This document shows, piece by piece, positions 7,862-17,880 of a stretch of 64,000 bases of DNA (positions are counted from its first letter, which is position 1; every line of letters starts with the position of its first letter). The stretch comes from DAOUKH01 sp965219875 (lineage in GTDB: Bacteria; Chloroflexota; Dehalococcoidia; SHYB01). The stretch spans positions 558,001 to 622,000 of the forward strand of contig CBDCOW010000003.1 of NCBI GenBank assembly GCA_965219875.1, written 5' to 3'. The translations under genes were made by a program, and so were the position numbers. The notes under the pieces were generated by a model, which saw only the letters and a list, made by a program, of their open reading frames with translations, ran no database searches and had not been told where the DNA came from.

Positions 7862-8761
7862 ATGTATCACTGCAACGATTGCAAGAAGGACTTCACGGTC
7901 AAGACTGGAACGGTCATGCACGATTCCAAGCTGCCCCTGAGCAAGTGGGCTTTGGCCTTCTACCTCTTTTCGACAAACCTGAAGGGGGTGTCGAGCATGA
8001 AGTTACACCGCGACCTCGGCATCACGCAAAAGACAGCGTGGCATCTGGCGCACCGCATTCGTCAGACGTGGAGCGCGGCGGACGTTAGGTTCTCCGGCCC
8101 CGTAGAGGCCGATGAGACGTTCGTAGGCGGCAAGGAAAAGAACAAGCACCGTTCGAAGCGCGGCAACATCGGCAGCGGAACGGGCGGCAAGGTTCCCGTT
8201 GCGGGTGTCAAAGACCGCATCACTGGGCAAGTAAGCGCCGCTGTGGTACCCGGAACAATCAAGCCCATCCTCGACCCTTTCGTCCGCCGCCGGATTGAAG
8301 AGGGTGCGATCGTCTACACCGACGAAGCCACGATGTACGCGGACCTCCCGAACCATGTGGCCGTGCGGCATAGCGTCGGCGAGTTTGTCCGGGGCATGGC
8401 GCATACAAACGGCATGGAGTCCTTCTGGGCATCGCTCAAACGCGGCTTTGAAGGGACATATCACCACATGAGCGAAAAGCACCTGGGCCGCTACGTCACC
8501 GAGTTTGAAGGACGGCATAACAGCCGCCCGCTCGATACGGCGGAACAGATGGGCCGCATGGCCGATGGCGCTGACGGCAAGCGGCTACAGTACCAAGACC
8601 TTATCGGGCCGCCGGAATCTCGGATGCGTCACGTCCTAAGCGGCGTGACACTCCTCGCATCTACCGTCGCGGTAGAGGGTGGCGGGATAGTAGACGGCCT
8701 TCCCACAAGCGGCGCAGTGGGAGGTCTTAGCTGCCGCTTCCTTGGGCGCTGGCGTCGTTAG
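7862..8761 (+). pseudogene. IS1595-family transposase, 5'-truncated
   Basis: The frame contains the second half of the N-terminal zinc ribbon (YHCNDCKKDFTVKTGTVMHDSKLPL), the HTH region (GITQKTAWHLAHRIR) and the ISXO2-type DDE-like catalytic core with VEADETFVGG, YTDEATMY and HTNGMESFWASLKRG. The first CPxC half of the zinc ribbon and about 45-50 N-terminal residues are missing; the upstream sequence is a REP repeat, so the 5' end was lost or replaced. The last 125 bp overlap the oppositely oriented retropepsin gene. It is probably inactive. No intact IS1595 terminal repeats were found. Confidence 0.8.
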
Positions 8762-9217
8762 CATCACCCGCGCGATTTCGTCCGGCGTTGCCTCTATCTT
8801 CGGCGGGTAGCCGCGCAAGGGCCGTCCTACGTCGCGCTTGGTTGTCTCGGCCTTGCGTATTCCAACGAGGTACAACTCTGGGGATGGAATGAGCCTTTGG
8901 TGCGTTGTGTCCGCGATAAGACCAAAGGCTTCGAGCGAGACCGCGCCTAAGAGGTAAACGCCAGCCTCGCCGAATATCACTGGGGTGGTCCGCTCCCGCC
9001 CTTCGATGCTGAAGCGCGCTTCGCCTAGGCCGTAGCTACGGAGGTTGCCGTCCGCAAGTCTGAAGGGCTGCTCCTCCGTGGCTGATATCCCCAATCCTTC
9101 TAGGAAGGACTTCGGCATCATCGAGTAGACCGCGCCCGTATCCACTACGGCCTCCACAGTAGAAAAGACCGGGGCCGCAGGATTCCCTACTTCGATATCC
9201 ACTTTGAACAAGCCCAT
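8636..9217 (-). CDS. Retropepsin-like aspartic protease with C-terminal zinc ribbon
   Basis: 193 aa. Residues 1-115 are a single-domain retropepsin-like fold with the active-site motif VVDTGAVYSMMP and a later hydrophobic ILL-type block (VYLLGAVSLEAFGL); such proteins act as homodimers. The C-terminus has CAACGKAVYYP...CEEC, a four-Cys zinc ribbon that may recruit a partner or substrate. The gene has its own promoter (TTGACA/TACCTT, 9236-9264) and a purine-rich RBS before ATG 9217. It overlaps the 3' part of the truncated transposase on the other strand, suggesting it is cargo or a flanking gene of that element. Confidence 0.75.
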   Translation of the reverse strand: MGLFKVDIEVGNPAAPVFSTVEAVVDTGAVYSMMPKSFLEGLGISATEEQPFRLADGNLRSYGLGEARFSIEGRERTTPVIFGEAGVYLLGAVSLEAFGLIADTTHQRLIPSPELYLVGIRKAETTKRDVGRPLRGYPPKIEATPDEIARVMLTTPAPKEAAAKTSHCAACGKAVYYPATLYRDGRCEECHAA

Positions 9218-9235
9218 CCCCTTCCCCCTACCTCG

Positions 9236-9264
9236 AAGGTAGCGCTGGCGCTAGTCCTTGTCAA
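9236..9264 (-). promoter_or_regulatory. Sigma-70-type promoter of the retropepsin gene
   Basis: Minus strand: TTGACA (9264-9259), a 17-nt spacer, and TACCTT (9241-9236), 19 bp before the ATG at 9217. Confidence 0.6.
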
Positions 9265-9334
9265 CACAACGGTGTCGGGGTGTACACAAGCATATTAATT
9301 CCTTTTGCAAAGGTCTCCCTCGGGGAAGCCTGGC

Positions 9335-9802
9335 CTAGGCCCGGTCGGCCGGGTACTCGTAGACCGGGTGCGGCAACGGCTCGATGCCCATCGATTCGAG
9401 GAGCTTGAGGAAGCCCTCCGGATCGGCGGGGACGGGCTGGGAGTCTCCCAGGTAGACCTCGAACAGCAGCGAGCCTTCCGGCCCCGCGATCAGCGGGCCG
9501 AACTTGGCCCCATGCTCAAGGAGGATCACCGAACCCGCGGGCGCGTCGTGTCCCCCCACGTCGACGAACCCCTCGACCACATAGATCACGTGGCTGCTCG
9601 CGTGCCCGTGTCGCTCGAGCACCATTCCGGGGTCGTAGATGGCGATGTTGATCACGTACTCCGGCGTGCGCAACAAGTTCTTCAGGTGCACGCCGACGCG
9701 CCGGTCGCCGTGTTTCTGGACGCGCACTTCGGAGTAGGGGTACTCGTCCTGATGGACGATCACCAACCTCGCGCCGCCCTCCTGCTCTTCGATCATCGGC
9801 AT
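9335..9802 (-). CDS. Cupin-domain protein
   Basis: 155 aa with one conserved cupin barrel. Motif 1 is VLERHGHASSHVIYVVEG (two His plus a Glu-like ligand) and motif 2 is PAGSVILLEHGAKFGP, typical of a metal-binding small cupin. The function could be a dioxygenase, an isomerase or ligand sensing; nothing narrows it. ATG 9802 is preferred to a TTG six codons upstream because GAGGAGG lies 5 nt before it. The gene is downstream of the AcuC-like gene on the same strand with a 98-bp gap. Confidence 0.75.
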   Translation of the reverse strand: MPMIEEQEGGARLVIVHQDEYPYSEVRVQKHGDRRVGVHLKNLLRTPEYVINIAIYDPGMVLERHGHASSHVIYVVEGFVDVGGHDAPAGSVILLEHGAKFGPLIAGPEGSLLFEVYLGDSQPVPADPEGFLKLLESMGIEPLPHPVYEYPADRA

Positions 9803-9900
9803 CGCGGCCTCCTCGCTCAAACGAAGTCCTGCTTGAACCTGACGGGAGCAAGGCGAATGTACGCGGCCCGCCCGCGGGGGTCAAGCGAGCCCGCGGTGTT

Positions 9901-11016
9901 TCACGCCAGCCGGTGCAACGGAAAAACGAGGCGCTTGACCTCGGCGACGGAGGCTTCGGCGAACGCCCGCGCCACCTCTTGATAGCGCGGCTCGACCGAG
10001 GGCTCGGCGTCGCGGAGGCGGCTCAGGCCGTACTCCGCCGCGTACGCGGGCGGTATCGCATCGGGTAGGTCGCCGCCCATCATCACCCCGAAGTCGAGCG
10101 CCCAGCCGCGCGCCACCGCCGACATGTCGTAGCCGCCCCCGCCAAGCGCCACCCACTTCTCCACCATGCCGCCCAGCTTGCGCACCGCCTCGCCGTGGCC
10201 TTGGACGGTCATCGCCAGATGCGTGATGGGATCGTCGAAGTGCGTGTCCATGCCAAGCTGCGTCACCAGCACGTCCGGGGCGAACGTCTCGGCAATCCGC
10301 GGAACGACGGCGTCGAACGCCCAGTGGAACGTCTCGTCGCCGGTATACGGTGCCAGCGGCACGTTCACCGAGAAGCCCCGGCCCTCGCCCGTCCCCAGTT
10401 CGCCGACCTCCCCCGTGCCAGGGAAGAGGTAGCGCCCCGACTCGTGCATCGACAGGGTCAGCACGTCGCTCGTCCCGTAGAACGCGGCCTGCACGCCGTC
10501 GCCGTGATGGCAGTCGATGTCCACGTACATCACTCGCAGGCCGCGGCGGCGCAGCGCCTCGATGGCGATGACCGGATCGTTGAAGATACAGAAACCGGAG
10601 GCATTGCCCGCCGCGGCGTGATGCAGGCCGCCGGCGACGTTGAAGGCCACGTCCACGCCGCCCTCGGCGACGAGCTCCGCCGCCACCAGCGAGCCGCCCG
10701 TGGAGAGCGCCGACGCCTCGAACATGCCCTCGTAGGGCGGATTGTCGCCGTGGGCGCTGAAGTTGTAGCGCTCCGGGGTCACCCCGCCCTCCCCGCCGCT
10801 GATCGCCTGGACGGCGCGGACATACTCCACGGTGTGGAACCAACCGAGCTCGTCGAGGGAGGCGTGGCGCGGCGCGACCTTGTCGGAGCGCTCGAACGCG
10901 CCGTAGGCGTCGAGCAGGTCGTGGGTGTAGCGCAGGCGCGTGGGACGCATCACGTGGTCCTCGCGCAGCACGTGGCGGGAGACTTGATCGTCGTAGACGA
11001 AGGCGGCGCGTCTCAT
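9901..11016 (-). CDS. acuC: AcuC-like histone deacetylase-family amidohydrolase
   Basis: 371 aa, full length for AcuC-type zinc deacetylases. The catalytic landmarks are in order: GGLHHA (tandem His), DIDCHHGDGVQ (zinc Asp/His), QLGMDTHFDDP (zinc Asp) and ALGGGGYD (transition-state loop region). In other bacteria AcuC removes acetyl groups from acetyl-CoA synthetase; relatives deacetylate polyamines or acetoin-related substrates. No acs or acetoin gene is adjacent, so the substrate is unproven. It is divergent from the amidohydrolase at 11075 with a 58-bp gap. Confidence 0.85.
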   Translation of the reverse strand: MRRAAFVYDDQVSRHVLREDHVMRPTRLRYTHDLLDAYGAFERSDKVAPRHASLDELGWFHTVEYVRAVQAISGGEGGVTPERYNFSAHGDNPPYEGMFEASALSTGGSLVAAELVAEGGVDVAFNVAGGLHHAAAGNASGFCIFNDPVIAIEALRRRGLRVMYVDIDCHHGDGVQAAFYGTSDVLTLSMHESGRYLFPGTGEVGELGTGEGRGFSVNVPLAPYTGDETFHWAFDAVVPRIAETFAPDVLVTQLGMDTHFDDPITHLAMTVQGHGEAVRKLGGMVEKWVALGGGGYDMSAVARGWALDFGVMMGGDLPDAIPPAYAAEYGLSRLRDAEPSVEPRYQEVARAFAEASVAEVKRLVFPLHRLA

Positions 11017-11074
11017 GGCCGTAGTGTACTAGTATTGACGGGCTCGGAATGCTCCCGCAGGGAAGGCCAAGAAC

Positions 11075-12181
11075 ATGGCAACGAACACATCAACTTACAT
11101 CTCCGCCGACGACCATCTGGACCTGAACGAGCTGCCCGCGGACCTCTGGAGCAGCCGTCTGCCAACCGAGTTCAAGGACGCCGCGCCGCGGGTCGTCCAA
11201 GACCCGAAGCGCGGCCCGATCTGGCAAGCGGACGGCGCGCGATGGGGCCCGCACGGCCCCGGACGCCCCGGCTCGATGCCGGGCCTCTTCGAGCGGGCCG
11301 GCATCGGCGGCGACTGGACCGTCCGCCCCTCGACCCCCGCTCTGCGGTTGGAAGACATGGACACGGACGGCGTCTACGCCCAGGTCATCTACCCTGGGCT
11401 GAAGGGGATCCCGGCACTGGGTCCCGCCCTGCGCCGCGAGTGCATCAAGGTCTATAACGACTGGACGGCCGAGTTCGACGCGGCCTCCGGCGGGCGCATC
11501 CACAACCTCGCCGTGCTCCCCACCGACGACCCCGAAGCGGCGGCGGACGAGCTCCGGCGGACCGCCGCTCTCGGGCATCGCGGCGCTATCTTCGACCACA
11601 CCGAGGAGGACCGTCCAATCTTCGACCCGGTCTGGGAGCCGCTCTGGACAGAGGCGGAGGCAGCGGAGATGCCGGTCTCCGTCCACCTGGCCCAGACGGG
11701 AACGCACAGCCTGCGGTCGCGCCCCTCGAGCTGGATGATGGGCGCCTACGTCTCCGTCTCCGCGCTTCAGTTGGACGAGGTGCTGTCCAGCATCTGCTTC
11801 TGCGGCATGCTGGAGCGGCGCCCGGGGCTCAAGATCGTCCTCGGGGAATCCGGCCTCTGGTGGATACCCTTCCTCGTCACCAAGATGGACGAGGTCTTCC
11901 ACAAGTTCCGGGGCACGTTCAAGGACTTCCGGCCTGAGGTTCCGCCGTCGGAACTCTTCAAGCGGCAGGTGCTCACCACGTACCTCGGCGATCCGGCGAG
12001 CATCAAGCTGATGGCCGACTTCGCCCCGGACAGCATTATGTGGTCTTCAGACTATCCCCATCCGGGGAGCAGTTGGCCCCACTCGAAGGAGAGCATCGCG
12101 GAGGACCACGCCGACCTCGACCCCGCCGTCGTCGCCAAGCTCACTTGGGAGAATGCCGCGCGGCTCTACCGCATCGCCTGA
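11075..12181 (+). CDS. Amidohydrolase-family (Amidohydro_2) TIM-barrel protein
   Basis: 368 aa. It starts with the YISADDHLDLN strand-1 metal motif, has DMDTDGVYAQVIYPGL, a VSVHLAQTG His block at about residue 200, LGESGLWWIPFL and the terminal MWSSDYPHPGSSWPHSKE motif that supplies the strand-8 Asp. This is the layout of aminocarboxymuconate-semialdehyde decarboxylase-like and related aromatic-acid decarboxylases/hydrolases. Reaction and substrate are not determined. Paralogue-rich families of this kind are common in genomes that use diverse organic matter. Confidence 0.85.
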   Translation: MATNTSTYISADDHLDLNELPADLWSSRLPTEFKDAAPRVVQDPKRGPIWQADGARWGPHGPGRPGSMPGLFERAGIGGDWTVRPSTPALRLEDMDTDGVYAQVIYPGLKGIPALGPALRRECIKVYNDWTAEFDAASGGRIHNLAVLPTDDPEAAADELRRTAALGHRGAIFDHTEEDRPIFDPVWEPLWTEAEAAEMPVSVHLAQTGTHSLRSRPSSWMMGAYVSVSALQLDEVLSSICFCGMLERRPGLKIVLGESGLWWIPFLVTKMDEVFHKFRGTFKDFRPEVPPSELFKRQVLTTYLGDPASIKLMADFAPDSIMWSSDYPHPGSSWPHSKESIAEDHADLDPAVVAKLTWENAARLYRIA

Positions 12182-12186
12182 CCGCG

Positions 12187-12938
12187 CTAGATTTCGACGA
12201 CCATGCCCTCGTAGGCCGCTTCGATTTCGACGCCCAGGCGGCGTGAGACTTCTGCCAATTCCGCCAATATCGCCTCTTCCAACCAGGGCGTCATGTGGAC
12301 GGTAATCACCCGAGCGGGGGCCGGTTTACCCCCCAGGTAGGTGGCCATTTCGGCCTCAAAACGGGCCGGTGTGAGATGCTTCGACGCGCCGCCGTGGGCG
12401 TCGGGGTAGGTCACCTCGCAGAACAGCGCGTCGGGGGTCACGTGCTCCCACGCCGCCGCCAGACCTCCGCCGGTGTCGCCGGTGTAGAACATGCTGCCGC
12501 CGTCCGCCGAGCGCACCTCGTAGCCCACGGCGGGCACGCCGTGCTCGACGGGGACAGCAAGCGCCGTATGCCCCTCGATCTCGATCTCCTCGAACGGCTC
12601 GATGGGGCGAAGGTCGAGCGAGGGGAGGTTGCCGCCGGGGAGGAAGGTCGGGTAGAGCACGCCGTTGATCAGGTGCTCGCGAAGCTCGGCGAGCACGGGT
12701 TCGAGGCCGTAGACACGGGTGAGGCCGTGGCCGGCGGTGTTGATCGCGAGGAGGGGGACGCCGTGGATGTGGTCGAAGTGGCGGTGGGTGAGGAGCACGG
12801 CGCGGACGCGGCGCTGTTCCTCAATCGTGAGGGCGGTGTGGACCGCGCCGGCGTCGATGCAGATGACGTCGTCGACGAGGAGTGAGACCGGCGCGGTGGT
12901 GGCGGAGGCGGCGTTGTGCGCGCCGAGAACGCGGATTC

Positions 12939-12942
<4 letters not shown>
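12187..12942 (-). CDS. Metallo-beta-lactamase-fold hydrolase (class II cAMP phosphodiesterase-like)
   Basis: 251 aa. The metal motif is LTHRHFDHIHG, followed by later ligands in FYTGDTGGG and ITVHMTPW. Overall it resembles class II cyclic-nucleotide phosphodiesterases and RNase Z-like MBL proteins (short N-terminal strand MRIRVLGAHNA, MDID-type insertion around 100-140). The start codon overlaps the nhaA stop by 4 bp (ATGA), so the two are translationally coupled on the minus strand. Substrate unknown; cAMP phosphodiesterase is only a suggestion. Confidence 0.75.
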
Positions 12943-14312
<1,370 letters not shown>

Positions 14313-14366
14313 CGCGTCCTCACTCAGCAGTCATCCAACGCAACCCATCCATCCTAGCAAGTCGGC

Positions 14367-16691
14367 TCAACGGCGTGGGCCTTGCAGATGGCGTTCGAGG
14401 AGGACAGCCGCCGCGCGCTTGTCGAGCGGCTCGTTGTTGTTGCCGCACTTGGGCGACTGAATGCAGGAGGGGCAGCCCTCGCGGCAGGGACACTCGCGGA
14501 TGGCCCGCAGCGTCGCCGCCCAAAGCTCCTCGATCAGATCGTAGCCCTTCTCGGCGATGCCCACGCCGCCGGGGTGGCCGTCGTAGATGAATATCTGCGG
14601 CTTACCGGTATCGGGGTGGAGCGCCGTCGAGACCCCGCCGATGTCGGCGCGGTCGCACATGGCGAAGAAAGGCAGCATGCCGATGGCGGCGTGCTCGGCG
14701 GCGTGCAACCCGCCCGGAACGTCGAGCTTCAGCCGGTCGATCTCGGCAAGCGCCGAGTCCGCGATGTCGGACCACAGCGCCGTCGTGGCGAACGACCGCG
14801 TCTGCGGCTCCAAGGGCACATCGTCGATCACCGAGTCGGTGAATTGGCGCTTGCGCCGGTAGCCTATGACGGTACGCGTCACGTCCACGTTCCCGAGGAA
14901 GACGTCGACGCCGTTCACGTTCTTCCTCGACGCCACGCGTTCGATGTCGATGTCGGTCGTGTGGCAGGTGACGGTGTAGTAGGGATCGGCGTGGGGCCGG
15001 ACGCGGGCGGTGCGCGCCGCCATGTCGAGATCGGTGACGAAGAAGGGCTCCCCCTGGTGCAGATAGACCGCGCCGGGGTGAAGCTGCGAGAAGACGATCG
15101 AGGCGTCCACGTGTTCAAGGAGCGCGCCGCTCGTCTCCTCCACCACCAGGAACCGGTCGCCGGACGCGGAGCGGATGTCGACATGCTCGGCGGGGTAGAC
15201 GACGTCGGGGGAGGGGAACCAACGGCCGCGCGCCTCGTGGACGGCGCCCTGTTGCTCCATGTGCGGCAGCAGGGCGCGCATCTCCTCGCCGAACAACGCC
15301 TCATCGTTCGGCTCCAGCGGGGCCTCGAAGGCGGCGCAGGCGAGATGCGGTTCGAGGACGTAGGGATTGGCGGGCGCGATGAGCACGTGCTCCTGCGGCT
15401 TGCCGAAGAAAGCGGTGGGGTGGCGCATGAGGTACTGATCGAGCGGGTTATCGGAGGCAATCATCACGCTGAGGGAGCGCTCGCCGCCGCGTCCGCTGCG
15501 GCCCGCCTGCTGCCAGGCGCTTGCGACCGTGCCGGGGTAGCCGTTGAGCACCGTCGCGTCGAGGTCGCCCACGTCGATGCCGAGCTCGAGGGCGTTGGTC
15601 GCCGAGACGCCGAGCAGCGAGCCTTCGAAGAGTCCCTGCTCGATGGCGCGGCGGTCCTCGGCCAGATAGCCCGCGCGGTAGGCCCGCACACGCCCCGAGA
15701 GCGGCACCGACTCCTGCTTCAAACGGTCGCGGGTATAGATGTAGACAAGCTCGGCGGTCTTGCGGCTGCGGCTGAAGGCGATGGTGCGGACCTCGTCCTT
15801 CACCAACTCGGAGAAGACGTGCGTGGCTTCGGAGTTCGGGCTGCGGCGCGCCGTCTGCTCGTCGTCGATGAGCGGCGGGTTCCACAGCACGAAGTCTTTC
15901 CCGCCGTAGGGAGAGCCGTCGTCGTCGATGACCTCGAAGGGCAGCCCCGTCAGGCCCTCGGCGTGCTCCCCAGGATTCGCCACCGTCGCCGAGCACAGCA
16001 CGAACTGCGGGGCGCCGCCATACAGGGCGCAGACGCGCCGCAGCCGCCGGACGACGTTGGCCACGTGCGACCCGAAGACCCCCCGGTAGACGTGGCTCTC
16101 GTCGATGACGACGTAGCGGAGCCCGGCGAAGAAGCGCTTCCACGCCGCGTGGTTGGGGAGGATGCCGAGGTGCAGCATGTCGGGGTTGGTGATGACGACC
16201 TGACCGGCGCGGCGTATCTCGGCCCGGTCGCGGGACTCCGTGTCGCCGTCGTATGCGGCGCAGCGGAGCGCCGGGTCCATGCAGCCGCCAAGCTCGCGGA
16301 GCTTGCGCAGTTGGTCCTGGGCCAGCGCCTTGGTGGGAAAGAGATAGAGAGAGCGCGCGCCCCGCGTCCGCAGCAGGCGCTCCAACACCGGGACGTGATA
16401 GCAAAGGCTCTTCCCGCTCGCGGTGGCGGTGGAGACGACCACGTTGCCGCCCTCGCGGAGCGCCTCGATGGCCCGCGCCTGGTGTTCGTAGAGCGGCAGG
16501 AACCCCAGCGATTCGAGATGCGTTTCCAGGACACCGGGGAGCGGGTCGGATAGCTCGCGGTGACGCACGGGGCGAGGCTGGACGTCTTCCAGATGCACGA
16601 TCTGGCCGTCGTACCAGTCCTGCTCACGGAGGCGCGCGAGGAAGGCCTGTGTGTCCACCGTCTCGCTCAGGGCGTAGCGACCGGCGCCCAC
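14367..16691 (-). CDS. mrfA: DEAD/DEAH helicase with C-terminal DUF1998 (MrfA/Hrq1-like)
   Basis: 774 aa superfamily 2 helicase. Motif I is STATASGKS (about residue 87), motif II DESH, motif III SAT, motif VI QQAGRSGRGG. The C-terminal MrfA/DUF1998 region ends with a four-Cys cluster in CPCREGCPSCIQSPKCGNNN (metal binding). MrfA of Bacillus is a 3'-5' helicase that repairs mitomycin-C damage with MrfB; no MrfB-like exonuclease is adjacent here. It begins with GTG at 16691, 11 bp from the DUF503 stop, so both are likely co-transcribed. Confidence 0.88.
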   Translation of the reverse strand: MGAGRYALSETVDTQAFLARLREQDWYDGQIVHLEDVQPRPVRHRELSDPLPGVLETHLESLGFLPLYEHQARAIEALREGGNVVVSTATASGKSLCYHVPVLERLLRTRGARSLYLFPTKALAQDQLRKLRELGGCMDPALRCAAYDGDTESRDRAEIRRAGQVVITNPDMLHLGILPNHAAWKRFFAGLRYVVIDESHVYRGVFGSHVANVVRRLRRVCALYGGAPQFVLCSATVANPGEHAEGLTGLPFEVIDDDGSPYGGKDFVLWNPPLIDDEQTARRSPNSEATHVFSELVKDEVRTIAFSRSRKTAELVYIYTRDRLKQESVPLSGRVRAYRAGYLAEDRRAIEQGLFEGSLLGVSATNALELGIDVGDLDATVLNGYPGTVASAWQQAGRSGRGGERSLSVMIASDNPLDQYLMRHPTAFFGKPQEHVLIAPANPYVLEPHLACAAFEAPLEPNDEALFGEEMRALLPHMEQQGAVHEARGRWFPSPDVVYPAEHVDIRSASGDRFLVVEETSGALLEHVDASIVFSQLHPGAVYLHQGEPFFVTDLDMAARTARVRPHADPYYTVTCHTTDIDIERVASRKNVNGVDVFLGNVDVTRTVIGYRRKRQFTDSVIDDVPLEPQTRSFATTALWSDIADSALAEIDRLKLDVPGGLHAAEHAAIGMLPFFAMCDRADIGGVSTALHPDTGKPQIFIYDGHPGGVGIAEKGYDLIEELWAATLRAIRECPCREGCPSCIQSPKCGNNNEPLDKRAAAVLLERHLQGPRR

Positions 16692-16701
16692 CGCGCCGCG
16701 G

Positions 16702-16995
16702 CTACACGCCGTCGATGATTTCTATCTCGTAATCCAGCAACTCGGCATCGCCAAGCTGCCGCTCAATATAGTGCACGACGTTTGAGAGCATGGAGTTGGC
16801 GTGCCGGCCGTCGTTGCTCACGCACGTCAGCCCAAAGGTGAGCCGCTGCCATGCCTCCTGGTCTTCGATCTCCGCGATGGCGACGTTGAACTTGGCGCGG
16901 ACCTTGGAGGCAATCGAGTGGGCGATCCGCCGCTTCCCCTTAATGTTGTCGTTTTCGGGGATTCTCAGGGAGAGTCTGCAAACGCCCACGTGCAT
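16702..16995 (-). CDS. DUF503 family protein (YlxP-like)
   Basis: 97 aa. The start MHVGVCRLSLRIPENDNIKGKRR and the block FNVAIAEIEDQEAWQRLTFGL are diagnostic of DUF503. In Firmicutes the homologue YlxP lies in the nusA-infB operon and is linked to ribosome biogenesis; here the gene is instead just upstream of the helicase. The internal ATG at 16995 is chosen because the family begins there; 11 upstream in-frame codons show no similarity. Confidence 0.85.
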   Translation of the reverse strand: MHVGVCRLSLRIPENDNIKGKRRIAHSIASKVRAKFNVAIAEIEDQEAWQRLTFGLTCVSNDGRHANSMLSNVVHYIERQLGDAELLDYEIEIIDGV

Positions 16996-17045
16996 AGTCC
17001 ACCGATTATAACCCCCGCGTTCACCCATTCGTTACACTGGCGCAA

Positions 17046-17075
17046 TTGACGCTACCGCCGGTGTCTCCTTAGAAT
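17046..17075 (+). promoter_or_regulatory. Promoter of the ubiE-rex operon
   Basis: TTGACG (17046-17051), 18-nt spacer, TAGAAT (17070-17075). The transcript would start near 17082, which excludes the GTG at 17077 as a start codon and supports ATG 17128. Confidence 0.6.
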
Positions 17076-17127
17076 TGTGAATCTTGTAGCAATCCGACGG
17101 CTCTTTCGCGCAGTGTCCCCACAAGCT

Positions 17128-17880
17128 ATGGTCAGGCCATCAGACGCGGAGAAGACAGGCTACGTTCGCCGCCTGTTCGGGAGCATCGCTCCCCGGTACG
17201 ACCTTGGGAACCGCGTCATCAGCCTCGGCCGCGACCGGGGCTGGCGGCGAGCGGCGGTCAAGGACTTCGCCCCCGCCGCGGGAGAACGCATCTTGGACGT
17301 GGGATCGGGCACCGGCGACCTGTCGCTGGCGTTGGCCTCGGCAGGGGCGTCGGTCACCGCCTGCGACCTGAGCGCCCCGATGCTGCGGATCGGGGCGCGG
17401 CGGGCCCGCGAGGCCAACGGCGGAGGGCTCGACATCTCCCACGTCCTCGCCGACGCGCTGCGCCTCCCCTTCGCCGATGCCGTGTTCGACGGCGCGGCGG
17501 CGGCCTTCACCGTGCGGAACTTCGCCGACTTGGGCCGGGGCCTGGCGGAGATCGCGCGGGTGCTCAAGCCCTCGGGGCGCTTCCTCTGCCTGGAGTTCAC
17601 CCAACCTCCCTCGGCCCTCGTCAGCGCGCTCTACCGCCCCTACCTCAACTACGTGCTGCCGCTCCTCGGCGGCGCGGTGACGGGCGACGCCGGCGCCTAC
17701 CGCTACCTGACCGCTTCGATCAAGTCCTTTCCCGGGCCCGACGCGCTGGCCGGCCTCATGCGGGCAGCGGGATTCTCCCGCGTCGATTGGCGGCTGCTGA
17801 ACCTGGGTTCCGTCGCCATCCATCTCTGCCGAAAGGAGCCGGCGGGCCTACCAACCCAGCCTGCACCCACCACGGTTTGA
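17128..17880 (+). CDS. ubiE: Demethylmenaquinone (ubiquinone-type) C-methyltransferase
   Basis: 250 aa class I SAM methyltransferase. Motif I ILDVGSGTGDLSLAL, the UbiE/MenG signature YDLGNRVISLGRDRGWRR near the N-terminus and FTVRNFADLGRGLAEI-ARVLKP later identify the family. It methylates demethylmenaquinol in the last step of menaquinone synthesis. The stop overlaps the TTG start of rex (TTGA at 17877-17880), so a quinone gene and an NADH-sensing repressor are translationally coupled. No clear Shine-Dalgarno precedes ATG 17128. Confidence 0.85.
   Translation: MVRPSDAEKTGYVRRLFGSIAPRYDLGNRVISLGRDRGWRRAAVKDFAPAAGERILDVGSGTGDLSLALASAGASVTACDLSAPMLRIGARRAREANGGGLDISHVLADALRLPFADAVFDGAAAAFTVRNFADLGRGLAEIARVLKPSGRFLCLEFTQPPSALVSALYRPYLNYVLPLLGGAVTGDAGAYRYLTASIKSFPGPDALAGLMRAAGFSRVDWRLLNLGSVAIHLCRKEPAGLPTQPAPTTV

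Larger units (their letters stand above)
7725..9318. mobile_element. Segment bounded by IS5-like terminal inverted repeats, with IS1595 remnant and retropepsin gene
   Basis: The left end GGAGACCTTTGCGTAAC (7725-7741) is mirrored by TTTGCAAAGGTCTCC (9304-9318), and a CTC trinucleotide flanks both sides, as expected of a 3-bp target duplication. The same termini bound the IS5-family element at 26526-27733. The interior starts with a REP-type palindrome followed by a truncated transposase and an independent promoter-retropepsin unit. It could be one non-autonomous mobile unit or a nest of insertions; the 3-bp repeat alone is weak evidence. Confidence 0.5.

Noticed and set aside
14382..16553. A 723-codon open frame on the plus strand opposite the MrfA-like helicase
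   Set aside because: It is antisense to a gene with all helicase motifs; long shadow frames are expected in GC-rich DNA and the product has no recognisable domain.
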